Shown here: positions 36,768 to 45,200 of the stretch, one piece after another
How the letters are laid out: each line of letters begins with the position of its first letter
How positions within the stretch are numbered: the stretch's first letter is position 1
DNA from: Methylobacterium hispanicum
GTDB taxonomy: Bacteria; Pseudomonadota; Alphaproteobacteria; Rhizobiales; Beijerinckiaceae
DNA: 64,000 nt
Direction of reading: 5' to 3'
NCBI RefSeq assembly: GCF_022179285.1
Contig: NZ_BPQO01000006.1
Span: forward strand, 62,001 to 126,000
Position numbers and translations under genes: made by a program
The notes under the pieces: model-generated
The model's database searches: none
What the model saw: only the letters and a program-made list of their open reading frames with translations
Told to the model about the DNA's origin: nothing

Positions 36768-38201
36768 TCAGGCCGCGACCCGGCCGTCCAGCGGGAACAC
36801 CTTGGCGGGGTTCATCAGCCAGCGTGGGTCGAAGACGTTGCGCACCCGCATCTGCTGCTCGAGATCCGCCTGGTTGTACTGGAAGCGCATCAGCTCGCGC
36901 TTCTCGATGCCGACGCCGTGCTCGCCGGTCAGGCAGCCGCCGGCCTCGACGCAGAGCTTCAGGATCTCGTCGCCGGCGGCCTCCGCCTTCTGCAGCTCGC
37001 CCGGCTTGTTGATGTCGAACAGGATCAGCGGGTGCAGGTTGCCGTCGCCCGCGTGGAAGACGTTGGCGACGCGAAGCCCCTTCTCGGCGCAGATCGCGCC
37101 GATGCGCTCCAGCACGGGCCCGAGCTGGCCGGTGGGGATGGTGCCGTCCATGCAGATGTAGTCGGAGATCCGCCCGGTCGCCCCGAAGGCGGACTTGCGC
37201 CCCTTCCAGATCGCGGCCGATTCGGCTTCCGACTTCGAGACCCGGAGGCTGGTCGGGCGGAAATCCTGCGCGATCGCCGCGATGCGGGCGAGCATCGCCT
37301 CGCACTCGGCGTCCGAGCCCTCGACCTCGATGATCAGCATCGCCTCGGCGTCGCGCGGATAGCCGGCCTGGGCGAAATCCTCGGTGATCAGGATCGCCTC
37401 GCGGTCCATGTACTCGATCGCGACCGGGATGATGCCGGCCGCGATGATCGCCGCCACGCAGTCGCCCGCATCCTCCACCCGCGAGAAGCCGACGAGGGCG
37501 GGCCGCGCGCCTTCCGCCGCCCGCAGGATCCGCACCGTGGCCTCGGTGACGATGCCGAGCTGCCCCTCCGAACCGCAGACGAGGCCGAGCAGGTCGTAGC
37601 CGGGGCTGTCGAGGTGGTCGCCGCCGACCTCCACCACGGTGCCGTCGTTCATCACCAGCGTCACGCCCATCAGGTTGTTGGTGGTGACCCCGTATTTGAG
37701 GCAGTGGGCGCCGCCGGAATTCATCGCGATGTTGCCCGCGATGGTGCAGGCGAGCTGGCTCGACGGGTCGGGCGCGTAGAAGAAGCCCTCGTGGCTGACG
37801 GCGCCCGAGATGGCGAGGTTCGTGATGCCGCTCTGCACCCGCGCCGTGCGGTTGGCGAAATCGAGGTCGAGCACGCGGGTCATCTTGGCGACCCCGAGAA
37901 TGATCGCGTCCTCCTGCGCGATCGCGCCGCCCGCGAGCGAGGTGCCGGCGCCGCGCGGCACCACCCGCACGCCGTTGGCGTGGCAGTAGGCCATCACGGC
38001 CGAGACCTCCTCGGTGGTGGAGGGCAGCACCACGGCCAGCGGCATCTTGCGGTAGGCAGTGAGCCCGTCCGTCTCGAAGGCGCGGCGCTCGTCCTCGCTG
38101 GTGACGAGGGCCTCCGGCCCGACCAGGGGGCGCAGGCCCGCGAGGATGGCCTCGCGGCGGGCGAGGATCTCGGGATCCGGGTCCGGAAAGCGGATCGACA
38201 T
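36768..38201 (-). CDS. glcD: FAD-linked oxidase, glycolate oxidase GlcD / D-lactate dehydrogenase type
   Basis: A 477-residue FAD-dependent oxidoreductase that would oxidise a D-2-hydroxy acid such as glycolate. The PCMH FAD-binding domain (VVPRGAGTSLAGGA, NIAMNSGGAHCLKYG) covers about 40-220. The C-terminal cap ends with HAGDGNLHPLIL and GGCLTGEHGVGIEKR, the FAD and substrate motifs of GlcD. glcE and glcF are absent here, so it either works with partners elsewhere or is a D-lactate dehydrogenase. ATG 38201 (MSIRFPDPDP) is preferred to 38240. Confidence 0.87.
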   Translation of the reverse strand: MSIRFPDPDPEILARREAILAGLRPLVGPEALVTSEDERRAFETDGLTAYRKMPLAVVLPSTTEEVSAVMAYCHANGVRVVPRGAGTSLAGGAIAQEDAIILGVAKMTRVLDLDFANRTARVQSGITNLAISGAVSHEGFFYAPDPSSQLACTIAGNIAMNSGGAHCLKYGVTTNNLMGVTLVMNDGTVVEVGGDHLDSPGYDLLGLVCGSEGQLGIVTEATVRILRAAEGARPALVGFSRVEDAGDCVAAIIAAGIIPVAIEYMDREAILITEDFAQAGYPRDAEAMLIIEVEGSDAECEAMLARIAAIAQDFRPTSLRVSKSEAESAAIWKGRKSAFGATGRISDYICMDGTIPTGQLGPVLERIGAICAEKGLRVANVFHAGDGNLHPLILFDINKPGELQKAEAAGDEILKLCVEAGGCLTGEHGVGIEKRELMRFQYNQADLEQQMRVRNVFDPRWLMNPAKVFPLDGRVAA

Positions 38202-38506
38202 GGCGTTGGCGTCCTCTGGCGTCTCGTCCCGGTCCCGCACCCGCCCGGCGCCCGATGGCGCCGCAGGGGACCGGCCGGCGGTTTGGCGGCGATGTTAGCG
38301 GATCCGCGCGCCGCCATCCACGGGCGCCGCCCATCGGGTGCGCCGCGTGCGGCATCGTACGGTCCGGCAGGCGGGCCGGGCGGCCGGAGCCTTGTCCCGC
38401 CCGCACGCGCCCTAGATGCCAAGCAGTCTAGTCTTGACCTGTTCTAAGGGCTCAAGCTCTGCCATAACCGCAGGCGGCGTTGACCCGCCCAAAGGAGGAA
38501 AAACGA

Positions 38507-38866
38507 ATGCGTCACATGATCCTCGGCGCCGCGCTCGCGCTGCTCCTGCCCGTCGCCGCACAGGCCGAGGGCGATGCCGCGGCCGGCGAGAAGGCGTTCG
38601 CGCCCTGCAAGGCCTGCCACAACTTCGAGAAGAACGGCGTCGGGCCGGACCTGAAGGGCGTCGTCGGCCGCAAGGCGGGCACCTACGAGGGCTACAACTA
38701 CTCGGCCGCGCTGAAGAATTCGGGCCTGACCTGGGACGAGGCCAACCTCAAGGAGTGGCTGAAGGACCCGAAGGCCAAGGTGCCGGGCAACAAGATGGTC
38801 TACCCGGGCCTGAAGGACGAGAAGAAGCTCGACGACGTGATCGCCTACCTCAAGTCCAAGAGCTGA
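38507..38866 (+). CDS. periplasmic class I cytochrome c
   Basis: A 119-residue mono-heme cytochrome of the c2/mitochondrial type. A signal peptide ends at AQA|EGD; the heme site is Cys34-Lys-Ala-Cys37-His38, and Met97 (GNKMVYPG) is the likely distal ligand. An almost ideal ribosome binding site (AAAGGAGG) lies seven bases before ATG 38507, suggesting high expression. It may serve as a soluble electron carrier for respiratory or methanol-oxidising chains. It is followed by a bidirectional terminator. Confidence 0.92.
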   Translation: MRHMILGAALALLLPVAAQAEGDAAAGEKAFAPCKACHNFEKNGVGPDLKGVVGRKAGTYEGYNYSAALKNSGLTWDEANLKEWLKDPKAKVPGNKMVYPGLKDEKKLDDVIAYLKSKS

Positions 38867-38874
38867 GCGAACAG

Positions 38875-38930
38875 CGGACCGGCATTCCGGTCCGTCCGGG
38901 CCGCTCCCGCATCGGCGGGGGCGGCCATTT
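38875..38930. terminator. bidirectional terminator between cytochrome c and ohrR
   Basis: There are two hairpins. CGGACCGG / CCGGTCCG (38875-38882 with 38887-38894, loop CATT) is perfect. The second pairs 38899-38910 with 38915-38926 around a four-base loop and is followed by ATTTCGT. It lies between converging genes. Confidence 0.6.
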
Positions 38931-38942
38931 CGTATCCGCGCC

Positions 38943-39461
38943 TCAGCAGGGCACGCCCCCGTGCAGCCCGTTGCGCAGGGTGACGAGGTTGTCGAGGAGT
39001 GCCCGGCGCCCCTCCATGTCGAGGCCCGTCATGCCGCCGGCCCGGTTCGGGACGCAGGCGAGTTCCTCGCGCAGCGCGCGCCCCTCGGGCGTCAGGAAGA
39101 TGCTGACCTGCCGCTCGTCCACCCGGTCGCGGGCGCGGCGCACCCGGCCCGACGCCTCCAGCCGCTTGAGGAGGGGCGTCAGGGTGCCCGAATCGAGGAA
39201 CAGGCGGTTGCCGATCTCCTTCACGGTCAACCCCTCCTCCTCCCACAGCACCAGCAGGACCAGGTATTGCGGGTAGGTCAGGTCGTGCTGGCCCAGCAGG
39301 GTGCGGTAGGCGCGCCCGAAGGCGTGGGCCGCCGCGTAGACGGCGAAGCAGAGCTGGTTGTCGAGGAGCTGCGGGTCGGCCGGGTCGATCGCGCGGGCGG
39401 GCGGGACGTCGCCGTCGGTCTTGCGCGGCGCGCGGGCCTGGGCGTCTGGTCGGCTTGGCAT
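38943..39461 (-). CDS. ohrR: MarR family regulator, OhrR type
   Basis: A 172-residue winged-helix repressor. The OhrR redox cysteine is Cys38 in NQLCFAVYAAAHAFGRAYR, and the DNA-binding region is at about 65-125 (GLTVKEIGNRLFLDSGTLTPLL, DRVDERQVSIFLT). Oxidation of this Cys by organic peroxides releases DNA in known OhrR proteins. It is divergent from ohr at 39711 with a 249-bp gap containing palindromes, the standard arrangement. The N-terminal 20-30 residues are a charged extension; ATG 39461 is the clearest start. Confidence 0.9.
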   Translation of the reverse strand: MPSRPDAQARAPRKTDGDVPPARAIDPADPQLLDNQLCFAVYAAAHAFGRAYRTLLGQHDLTYPQYLVLLVLWEEEGLTVKEIGNRLFLDSGTLTPLLKRLEASGRVRRARDRVDERQVSIFLTPEGRALREELACVPNRAGGMTGLDMEGRRALLDNLVTLRNGLHGGVPC

Positions 39462-39576
39462 GAAACTCAACTCCCGTCCGGCTCGCCCGAGCCGCACCGC
39501 GCATCGCAAGTATGAAACCCGCATCGTAGACAGAAGATCGTTCGCGCACAATGAATTTGCCGCAACGCACCTATCG

Positions 39577-39630
39577 ATTGCGCGCAATTGAGCGTCGCGG
39601 CAGGGCTGGGTATAAGGGTTGTGCGCAACC
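39577..39630. promoter_or_regulatory. candidate OhrR operator sites
   Basis: Two related palindromes lie between ohrR and ohr: ATTGCGCGCAAT (39577-39588, perfect) and GGTTGTGCGCAACC (39617-39630, arms GGTTG/CAACC). Both share TTGNGCGCAA. The surrounding sequence is AT-richer than average. Assignment to OhrR is by position only. Confidence 0.45.
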
Positions 39631-39710
39631 GGGTTTGGCGACCGGCAGGAACCCTGAGGTTCCACAGACGGGTTTCGCGACCACCGGAACGAGTTCCAGA
39701 GGAGAACACC

Positions 39711-40133
39711 ATGCAGGCACTCTACACCGCCCATGCCCACGCGACCGGCGGCCGCGAGGGATCCGCCGCCTCGAACGACGAGCGGCTGAGCGTCGGCCTC
39801 GCCACCCCGAAGGAGCTCGGCGGCAACGGCGGTGCCGGCACCAATCCCGAGCAGCTCTTCGCGGCCGGCTACGCCGCCTGCTTCCTCGGCGCGATCAAGT
39901 TCGTGGCCGCGCAGGACAAGGTGAAGATCCCGGAGGACGCGAAGGTCGAGGCCGATGTCGGCATCGGCAAGCGCGAGGACGGCACCGGCTTCGGCCTCAC
40001 CGTCGCCCTCCGGGCGACCCTGCCGGGCATCGAGCGGGCCCAGGCCGAGGACATCGTCCGGCGCGCCGACGTGGTCTGCCCCTACTCGCACGCCACCCGC
40101 GGCAACATCCGTGTCGAGGTCACCGCGGCCTGA
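39711..40133 (+). CDS. ohr: organic hydroperoxide resistance protein Ohr
   Basis: A 140-residue peroxiredoxin-like enzyme reducing organic hydroperoxides. The catalytic pair is Cys57 (AACFLGAIK) and Cys123 (VVCPYSHATRGNI), with the Ohr-specific ending CPYSHATRGN. A good ribosome binding site (GAGGAGAACACC) precedes ATG 39711. Regulation by OhrR is expected from the divergent arrangement and the palindromes upstream. A hairpin terminator follows 30 bp after the stop. Confidence 0.93.
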   Translation: MQALYTAHAHATGGREGSAASNDERLSVGLATPKELGGNGGAGTNPEQLFAAGYAACFLGAIKFVAAQDKVKIPEDAKVEADVGIGKREDGTGFGLTVALRATLPGIERAQAEDIVRRADVVCPYSHATRGNIRVEVTAA

Positions 40134-40163
40134 GCGCGGGATCGGCGCGGGCGAACATCTTGA

Positions 40164-40206
40164 GGGCGGGTCCGGTCCAGGCGACCGGGCCCGTCCGTCT
40201 TGCCTT
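40164..40206 (+). terminator. rho-independent-like terminator of ohr
   Basis: A 14-base stem (40164-40177 with 40183-40196, two G:U pairs) and five-base loop, followed by GTCTTGCCTT. It lies just after the ohr stop. Confidence 0.55.
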
Positions 40207-40253
40207 CGGGGGCTTCCGCCGAACGCAGAGGAGGCCGGTACAGGGCGCGGGCT

Positions 40254-40275
40254 CCCTCTCCCGTGCGGGAGAGGG
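40254..40275. repeat. palindromic REP-like element
   Basis: CCCTCTCCC, loop GTGC, GGGAGAGGG form a perfect nine-base stem. A closely similar palindrome occurs at 52052-52079. It sits in the non-coding stretch 40207-40375 between the ohr and ctrA terminators, which otherwise shows no gene. Confidence 0.55.
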
Positions 40276-40375
40276 GGCACGGCGCGGTTCGGGTCCGACC
40301 CGAGGATTGCCGCCGGCCTCCCGGTGAGCAGGCGAGAACCCGAGGGCCGGCCCCGTGGCCGGCAGGGGAGGGGGC

Positions 40376-40425
40376 CGGAAAACGAAAGGGCCCGCCGGCG
40401 CGGGGAAACCGCGGCGGCAGGCCCT
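40376..40425 (-). terminator. terminator of ctrA
   Basis: Read leftward, AGGGCCTGCCG pairs with CGGCGGGCCCT (40415-40425 with 40387-40397, one wobble), followed by TTCGTTTTCC. It lies 41 bp after the ctrA stop. Confidence 0.6.
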
Positions 40426-40466
40426 GTTCCGCACCGGCGGGGTGCGGGGATCGGCGATGGGGGGCG

Positions 40467-41168
<702 letters not shown>

Positions 41169-41590
41169 CGTCGGTCCCCAGCCCCGCCGGCCGCATCATC
41201 GTACGGACACGTCCCCGCCGCGCTCTCCCACGGTCCTGTGGAAGAGCGTTGCCACGACATTGACGTACGACGCTATGCGTTAATCGTTAACAAAACCTGA
41301 TTCCGGGTTGCAAGCGGTCCGTTCGCATCTCGCCCAGGCCCGAACCTGAGTCGTTGACGGTCTGTTCTCACAGGACCCCCAACGCCGCGCGTACCGAACG
41401 CTCGATCCCCTGCCCAAGTGCCTCGCCCGCAACGGATCCGTGAGCCCTGTTGCGCGCCGGTCACGCCGGCGCGCCTTGTCGGGCGGGAGCCCGTGGAGGC
41501 TCCTGCCCGGCATCGCGGGTACGGGTCGCTACAAGCCCGATGAGCGCAGTGTTAAGGAGGGAGGTAAACGAAGCGTTGAGGGGCGAGCGG
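41169..41590. promoter_or_regulatory. ctrA-fliI intergenic control region
   Basis: This 422-bp region has no gene of its own apart from the uncertain fliI N terminus. It contains GTTAATCGTTAAC at 41279-41291 (two inverted TTAA half-sites, resembling CtrA contacts but with three-base rather than seven-base spacing) and two GANTC methylation sites, GATTC at 41299-41303 and GAGTC at 41348-41352. GANTC sites in the ctrA promoter are known to tie transcription to replication in Caulobacter; a similar role here is inferred. Confidence 0.5.
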
Positions 41591-42943
41591 GTGTCGCAGA
41601 ATCCTCCGGCCAAGCCCACGCCGCCCTCGCTCGCGACCCTGCGGGCCGCGCTGGAGCGGGTCGAGACGGTCGAGACCTACGGGCGCGTCGTGGCGATCCG
41701 GGGGCTTCTCGTCGAGGTGGCGGGGCCGGTCTCGGCGATGCGGCTGGGTGGGCGGCTCGACGTCGAGGGGGTGGCGGGCCTCATCCCCTGCGAGGTGATC
41801 GGCTTCCAGGGCGAGCGGGCGCTCGCCATGCCGTTCGGCTCGCTGGAGGGCGTGCGCCGGGGCTGCCCGGCTTTCGTGCGCGACGAGGCGGCGGGCGCGG
41901 TGCGGCCGTCCCAGGGCTGGCTCGGCCGGGTGATCGACGCGCTCGGGCGCCCGGTCGATGGGCTCGGGCCGCTGCCGCAGGGGCCCGAGATCTACCCCTT
42001 GCGGGCCGACCCGCCCCCGGCCCACGCGCGGCGCCGGGTCGGCACGCCGCTCGATCTCGGCGTGCGCTGCATCAACACGTTCCTCACCATGTGCGCCGGC
42101 CAGCGCATGGGCATCTTCGCCGGCTCGGGCGTGGGCAAGTCGGTGCTGCTCTCGATGCTCGCCCGCTACACCGCCGCGGACGTGGCGGTGATCGGCCTCG
42201 TCGGCGAGCGCGGCCGCGAGGTGCAGGAGTTCCTGCAGGACGACCTGGGTGCGGCGGGCCTTGCCCGCTCGGTCGTGGTGGTGGCGACCTCCGACGAGCC
42301 GGCCCTGATGCGCCGCAACGCCGCCTACGTCACCCTCTCGGTGGCCGAGCACTTCCGCGACCAGGGCGCGCGGGTGCTCTGCATGATCGACTCGATCACC
42401 CGCTTCGCCATGGCCCAGCGCGACATCGGGCTCGCCGCCGGCGAGCCGCCGACCGCCAAGGGCTACACGCCGACCGTGTTCAGCGAGTTGCCGCGCCTGC
42501 TCGAGCGGGCCGGGCCCGGGGTGGGGGAGGGGACCATCTCGGCGCTGTTCACGGTGCTGGTCGAGGGCGACGACCACAACGAGCCGGTGGCGGACGCGGT
42601 GCGCGGCATCCTCGACGGGCACATCGTGATGGAGCGCGCCATTGCCGAGCGCGGGCGCTACCCGGCGATCAACGTGCTGCGCTCGGTCTCGCGCACCATG
42701 CCGCGCTCCTGCGACCCAGCCTTCCTCCCCGTGGTGCGCCGGGCGCGGCGGGTGCTGGCCACCTACAGCGACATGGAGGAGCTGATCCGCCTCGGCGCCT
42801 ACCGCGCCGGCTCCTCGGCCGAGGTCGACGAGGCGGTGGCGCTGATGCCGGATATCGAGGCTTTTCTGGGACAGGGTAAGGAAGAAGCAACGTCCATCGG
42901 TGAAGGTTACGCACGTCTCGCCCAGATCGTGGGGGCGGGGTGA
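41591..42943 (+). CDS. fliI: flagellum-specific ATPase FliI
   Basis: About 450 residues, the export ATPase at the cytoplasmic base of the flagellar type III apparatus. Walker A is [12 protein letters not shown]; Walker B region [20 protein letters not shown]; the motif [20 protein letters not shown] is characteristic. The start is uncertain. ATG 41540 lies upstream of a strong AAGGAGGGAGG (41554-41564), which argues against it; that site suits TTG 41576 or GTG 41591, and the latter is used. fliJ follows after 61 bp, so the two are co-transcribed. Confidence 0.92.
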   Translation: MSQNPPAKPTPPSLATLRAALERVETVETYGRVVAIRGLLVEVAGPVSAMRLGGRLDVEGVAGLIPCEVIGFQGERALAMPFGSLEGVRRGCPAFVRDEAAGAVRPSQGWLGRVIDALGRPVDGLGPLPQGPEIYPLRADPPPAHARRRVGTPLDLGVRCINTFLTMCAGQRMGIFAGSGVGKSVLLSMLARYTAADVAVIGLVGERGREVQEFLQDDLGAAGLARSVVVVATSDEPALMRRNAAYVTLSVAEHFRDQGARVLCMIDSITRFAMAQRDIGLAAGEPPTAKGYTPTVFSELPRLLERAGPGVGEGTISALFTVLVEGDDHNEPVADAVRGILDGHIVMERAIAERGRYPAINVLRSVSRTMPRSCDPAFLPVVRRARRVLATYSDMEELIRLGAYRAGSSAEVDEAVALMPDIEAFLGQGKEEATSIGEGYARLAQIVGAG

Positions 42944-43004
42944 GAGGCGCGTTCCGGGATGACCGGTTGGGGCCTCCGTCGAAGCGTGGAGTGAGCGTCC
43001 CCCC

Positions 43005-43412
43005 ATGAAATCGCGTGACACGCTGATCCGCCTGCGCCGCTTCCAGGTCGATGAGAAGCGCCGCCGTGTGACGCAGATCGAGATGATGATGGCCGACTTC
43101 CTGCGCATGGCCCAGGAGCTCGACCGGGAGATCGCCCAGGAGGAGGCCCGTGCCGGCATCTCCGACACCGCCCACTTCGCCTACCCGACCTATGCCCGCG
43201 CCGCCGCCGGCCGCCGGGACAACATGCGCCAGTCGGCCGCCGCGCTGGAGGACCAGCTCGCCGAGGCCAAGGCCGAGCTCGGCGAGGCCTTCGAGGACCT
43301 GAAGAAGGTCGAGATCCTGGACGACCGCGAGCGCTCCGCCGAGCGCGCCGCCGAGGCCGCCCGCGAGCAGGCCGCGATGGACGGCATCGGCCTCGGACGC
43401 GCCCGCGCCTGA
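43005..43412 (+). CDS. fliJ: flagellar export chaperone FliJ
   Basis: A 135-residue, almost fully helical protein matching the alphaproteobacterial FliJ, which forms a coiled coil with FliI/FliH and escorts chaperones. MKSRDTLIRLRRFQVDEKRR is the usual start. The second half is charged heptad-like sequence (LEDQLAEAKAELGEAFEDL). Position directly after fliI confirms the call. A strong terminator lies about 70 bp downstream. Confidence 0.9.
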   Translation: MKSRDTLIRLRRFQVDEKRRRVTQIEMMMADFLRMAQELDREIAQEEARAGISDTAHFAYPTYARAAAGRRDNMRQSAAALEDQLAEAKAELGEAFEDLKKVEILDDRERSAERAAEAAREQAAMDGIGLGRARA

Positions 43413-43480
43413 GGCTGGCCGCGAAGTCCCGTACGGGGCCGGGTGGCCGGCTCCGCCTCGCCGTCGCGCATCGCTGCGCT

Positions 43481-43520
43481 GCATCGCCGGGGTCCGTGCC
43501 CCGCGATGCGGCGTTTTTCC
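43481..43520 (+). terminator. terminator of the fliI-fliJ unit
   Basis: The stem GCATCGC/GCGATGC plus GGGG/CCCC (43481-43492 with 43499-43509, one bulged C) has a six-base loop and is followed by GGCGTTTTT. The rest of 43521-43675 shows no gene. Confidence 0.7.
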
Positions 43521-43675
43521 GTTCGTTGGGCCGGCGTCGCCGGGAGCCCCACGCCCAGGGGCTGCCGCAGGCGGCGCGGGGTCAGGGTCGAGTCCGCAAG
43601 GCCCCGGTGCCGACCGGAACGACCTCCGGCCTCGGGTCCCGAGTCCGTCCGCCGAACTCGGCCCTTCGACTGGGC

Positions 43676-43923
43676 TTAGCCCGGCAGGCGTGCGGTGTCC
43701 GGCGCGAGCAGGCGCCGCGCCTTGAGGTTCAGGGCCGGCTTCTCGATCAGCTGCCAGGACAGGGCTGCCGGCCCGATCACCAGGAGGGCGCTCGCGAGGG
43801 CCTGGACCAGCGGATGCGCGCCGGGCGTCGGCCCGAGCACGACCTGCTGGATCGGGTAGGCGTAGATACGGCGAGCGCCGCGATCCGGCGCAGCGCACCG
43901 GAATTGTTCGCTCTGTCGCTCAT
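43676..43923 (-). pseudogene. acyltransferase 3 gene with large internal deletion
   Basis: An ATG at 43923, overlapping the stop of the upstream ligase (ATGA), opens a frame MSDRANNSGALRRIAAL, which resembles the first residues of an acyltransferase 3 protein (commonly ...RIxALDGLRG). After about 17 codons the frame is lost. Starting at about 43867 another frame reads IYAYPIQQVV to WQLIEKPALNLK and a TAA at 43676, the last transmembrane helix and tail of the same family. About 280 codons appear to be missing between the two ends. An intact paralogue heads the same operon (47190). Confidence 0.6.
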
Positions 43924-45200
43924 CGGGCCATTCCCAGGATGCCGGCCGGCTCGGCCGATCGGAGGTCGGCGGCCCGGCCCGCGCCGGAACCCGTGTCCGC
44001 CGTCGCGTCCGCGCCGGCGGCCGGATCCGCGCGCGCGCCGTCGGCGGCGCCGAGCAGGAACCAGAGCAGGGCGGCGGTCTTGATCGAGAAGGGCGAGTCG
44101 CTGATGACGAGCAGCAGGCAGATGTAGGCCGCCACCGCGCAGCGCAGCCGCCACGCATCCGCGTTGCCGGCGGGCATCAGCACGAAGAGCAGCCAAGCCG
44201 CCAGCCCGCCCACGAGCCCGATCTGGAGCAGCACGTAGGCGTAGCCCGCGTCCGAGACGAAGACCTTCTCGGCGCTGATCCCCAGCACGCCTTCGAGCGG
44301 CAGCGCGGTGACGATCTCGGCCGCGACCAGCAGGCGCCCGACGAAGTTGTTGCTCCGGTCCGAGGCCGTGCTCTCGAAGCCGCAGACCGCGAGCGCCAGC
44401 AGGATGGCGCAGGGCAGGGCGAACCAGAGCAGGCGCGGCAGCCGGTGTGCGGCCAGGAGCGCGGCGGCGATCGCCACGCAGACGACGGCGCCGAAGCGCG
44501 CGTCCGCCAGGATGATGGTGAGGGCCGCGCAGGCGAAGAGCCAGCCCCGGCCCCGCATCCCCGGCCGGTAGAGGCCCCAGGCGAACAGGATCGCGCCGAA
44601 ATTGCCCGCCGAGACCGGTTCGAGGAACACCGAGGAGACCCGGTGCGGCCCGAGGAAGGGCAGGATCGTGCGCGCATCCGGCCGCACGCCGCTCACGAAG
44701 AGCGAGCCGGTGAGGCCGTTGATCTCGGCGGCCGACATGCTGCCGCGGGCGATGTAGTAGCGCACGATGTTGAAGAACTGCTCGTAGAGCGGCAGCGCCG
44801 CGTACTCGAACAGGCCCATCGCCACCACGATGAGGCCGGCGGCGAGCGCCGCGCGGTCCGCGTCGCGGATGTCGGGCGCGCGCAGGCCGAGATTGTAGAA
44901 GGCGACCGGGATGAGCAGGTCGCGGATCATCTTCGGATCGGTCGAGCCCCGCAGCACCAGGAGCAGGATCGCGTAGGCGGCGAGCACCGCGATCACCAGC
45001 CAGGGGCCCGCGCGCGCGTCGAGCGCGAAGGCCAGCGCCAGCATCACGATGCAGGCCTCGGCGCCGGCGACGGTGCCGCCCGTGACCGGCAGGCCCATCG
45101 TGTTCAGGAAGCAGAGCCCGGCATTGAAGAGGAGCGCGCCCATCAGCGCGCACAGGGCTGCGCCGGACTGGTAGGGCGCGCGCCCGTCCACGGCGCTCAC
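43920..45200 (-). CDS. O-antigen ligase / polymerase-like membrane protein
   Basis: A 426-residue inner-membrane protein with about 11 hydrophobic segments and a large periplasmic loop in the C-terminal half, the plan of WaaL/Wzy-type ligases and polymerases (region YYIARGSMSAAEINGL, and EPVSAGNFGAILFAWG in the loop). In exopolysaccharide clusters such proteins polymerise repeat units. The GTG start at 45200 overlaps the upstream stop by four bases (GTGA). The 50-residue Asp/Ala-rich C terminus precedes a coupled, broken acyltransferase. Confidence 0.75.
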   Translation of the reverse strand: MSAVDGRAPYQSGAALCALMGALLFNAGLCFLNTMGLPVTGGTVAGAEACIVMLALAFALDARAGPWLVIAVLAAYAILLLVLRGSTDPKMIRDLLIPVAFYNLGLRAPDIRDADRAALAAGLIVVAMGLFEYAALPLYEQFFNIVRYYIARGSMSAAEINGLTGSLFVSGVRPDARTILPFLGPHRVSSVFLEPVSAGNFGAILFAWGLYRPGMRGRGWLFACAALTIILADARFGAVVCVAIAAALLAAHRLPRLLWFALPCAILLALAVCGFESTASDRSNNFVGRLLVAAEIVTALPLEGVLGISAEKVFVSDAGYAYVLLQIGLVGGLAAWLLFVLMPAGNADAWRLRCAVAAYICLLLVISDSPFSIKTAALLWFLLGAADGARADPAAGADATADTGSGAGRAADLRSAEPAGILGMAR

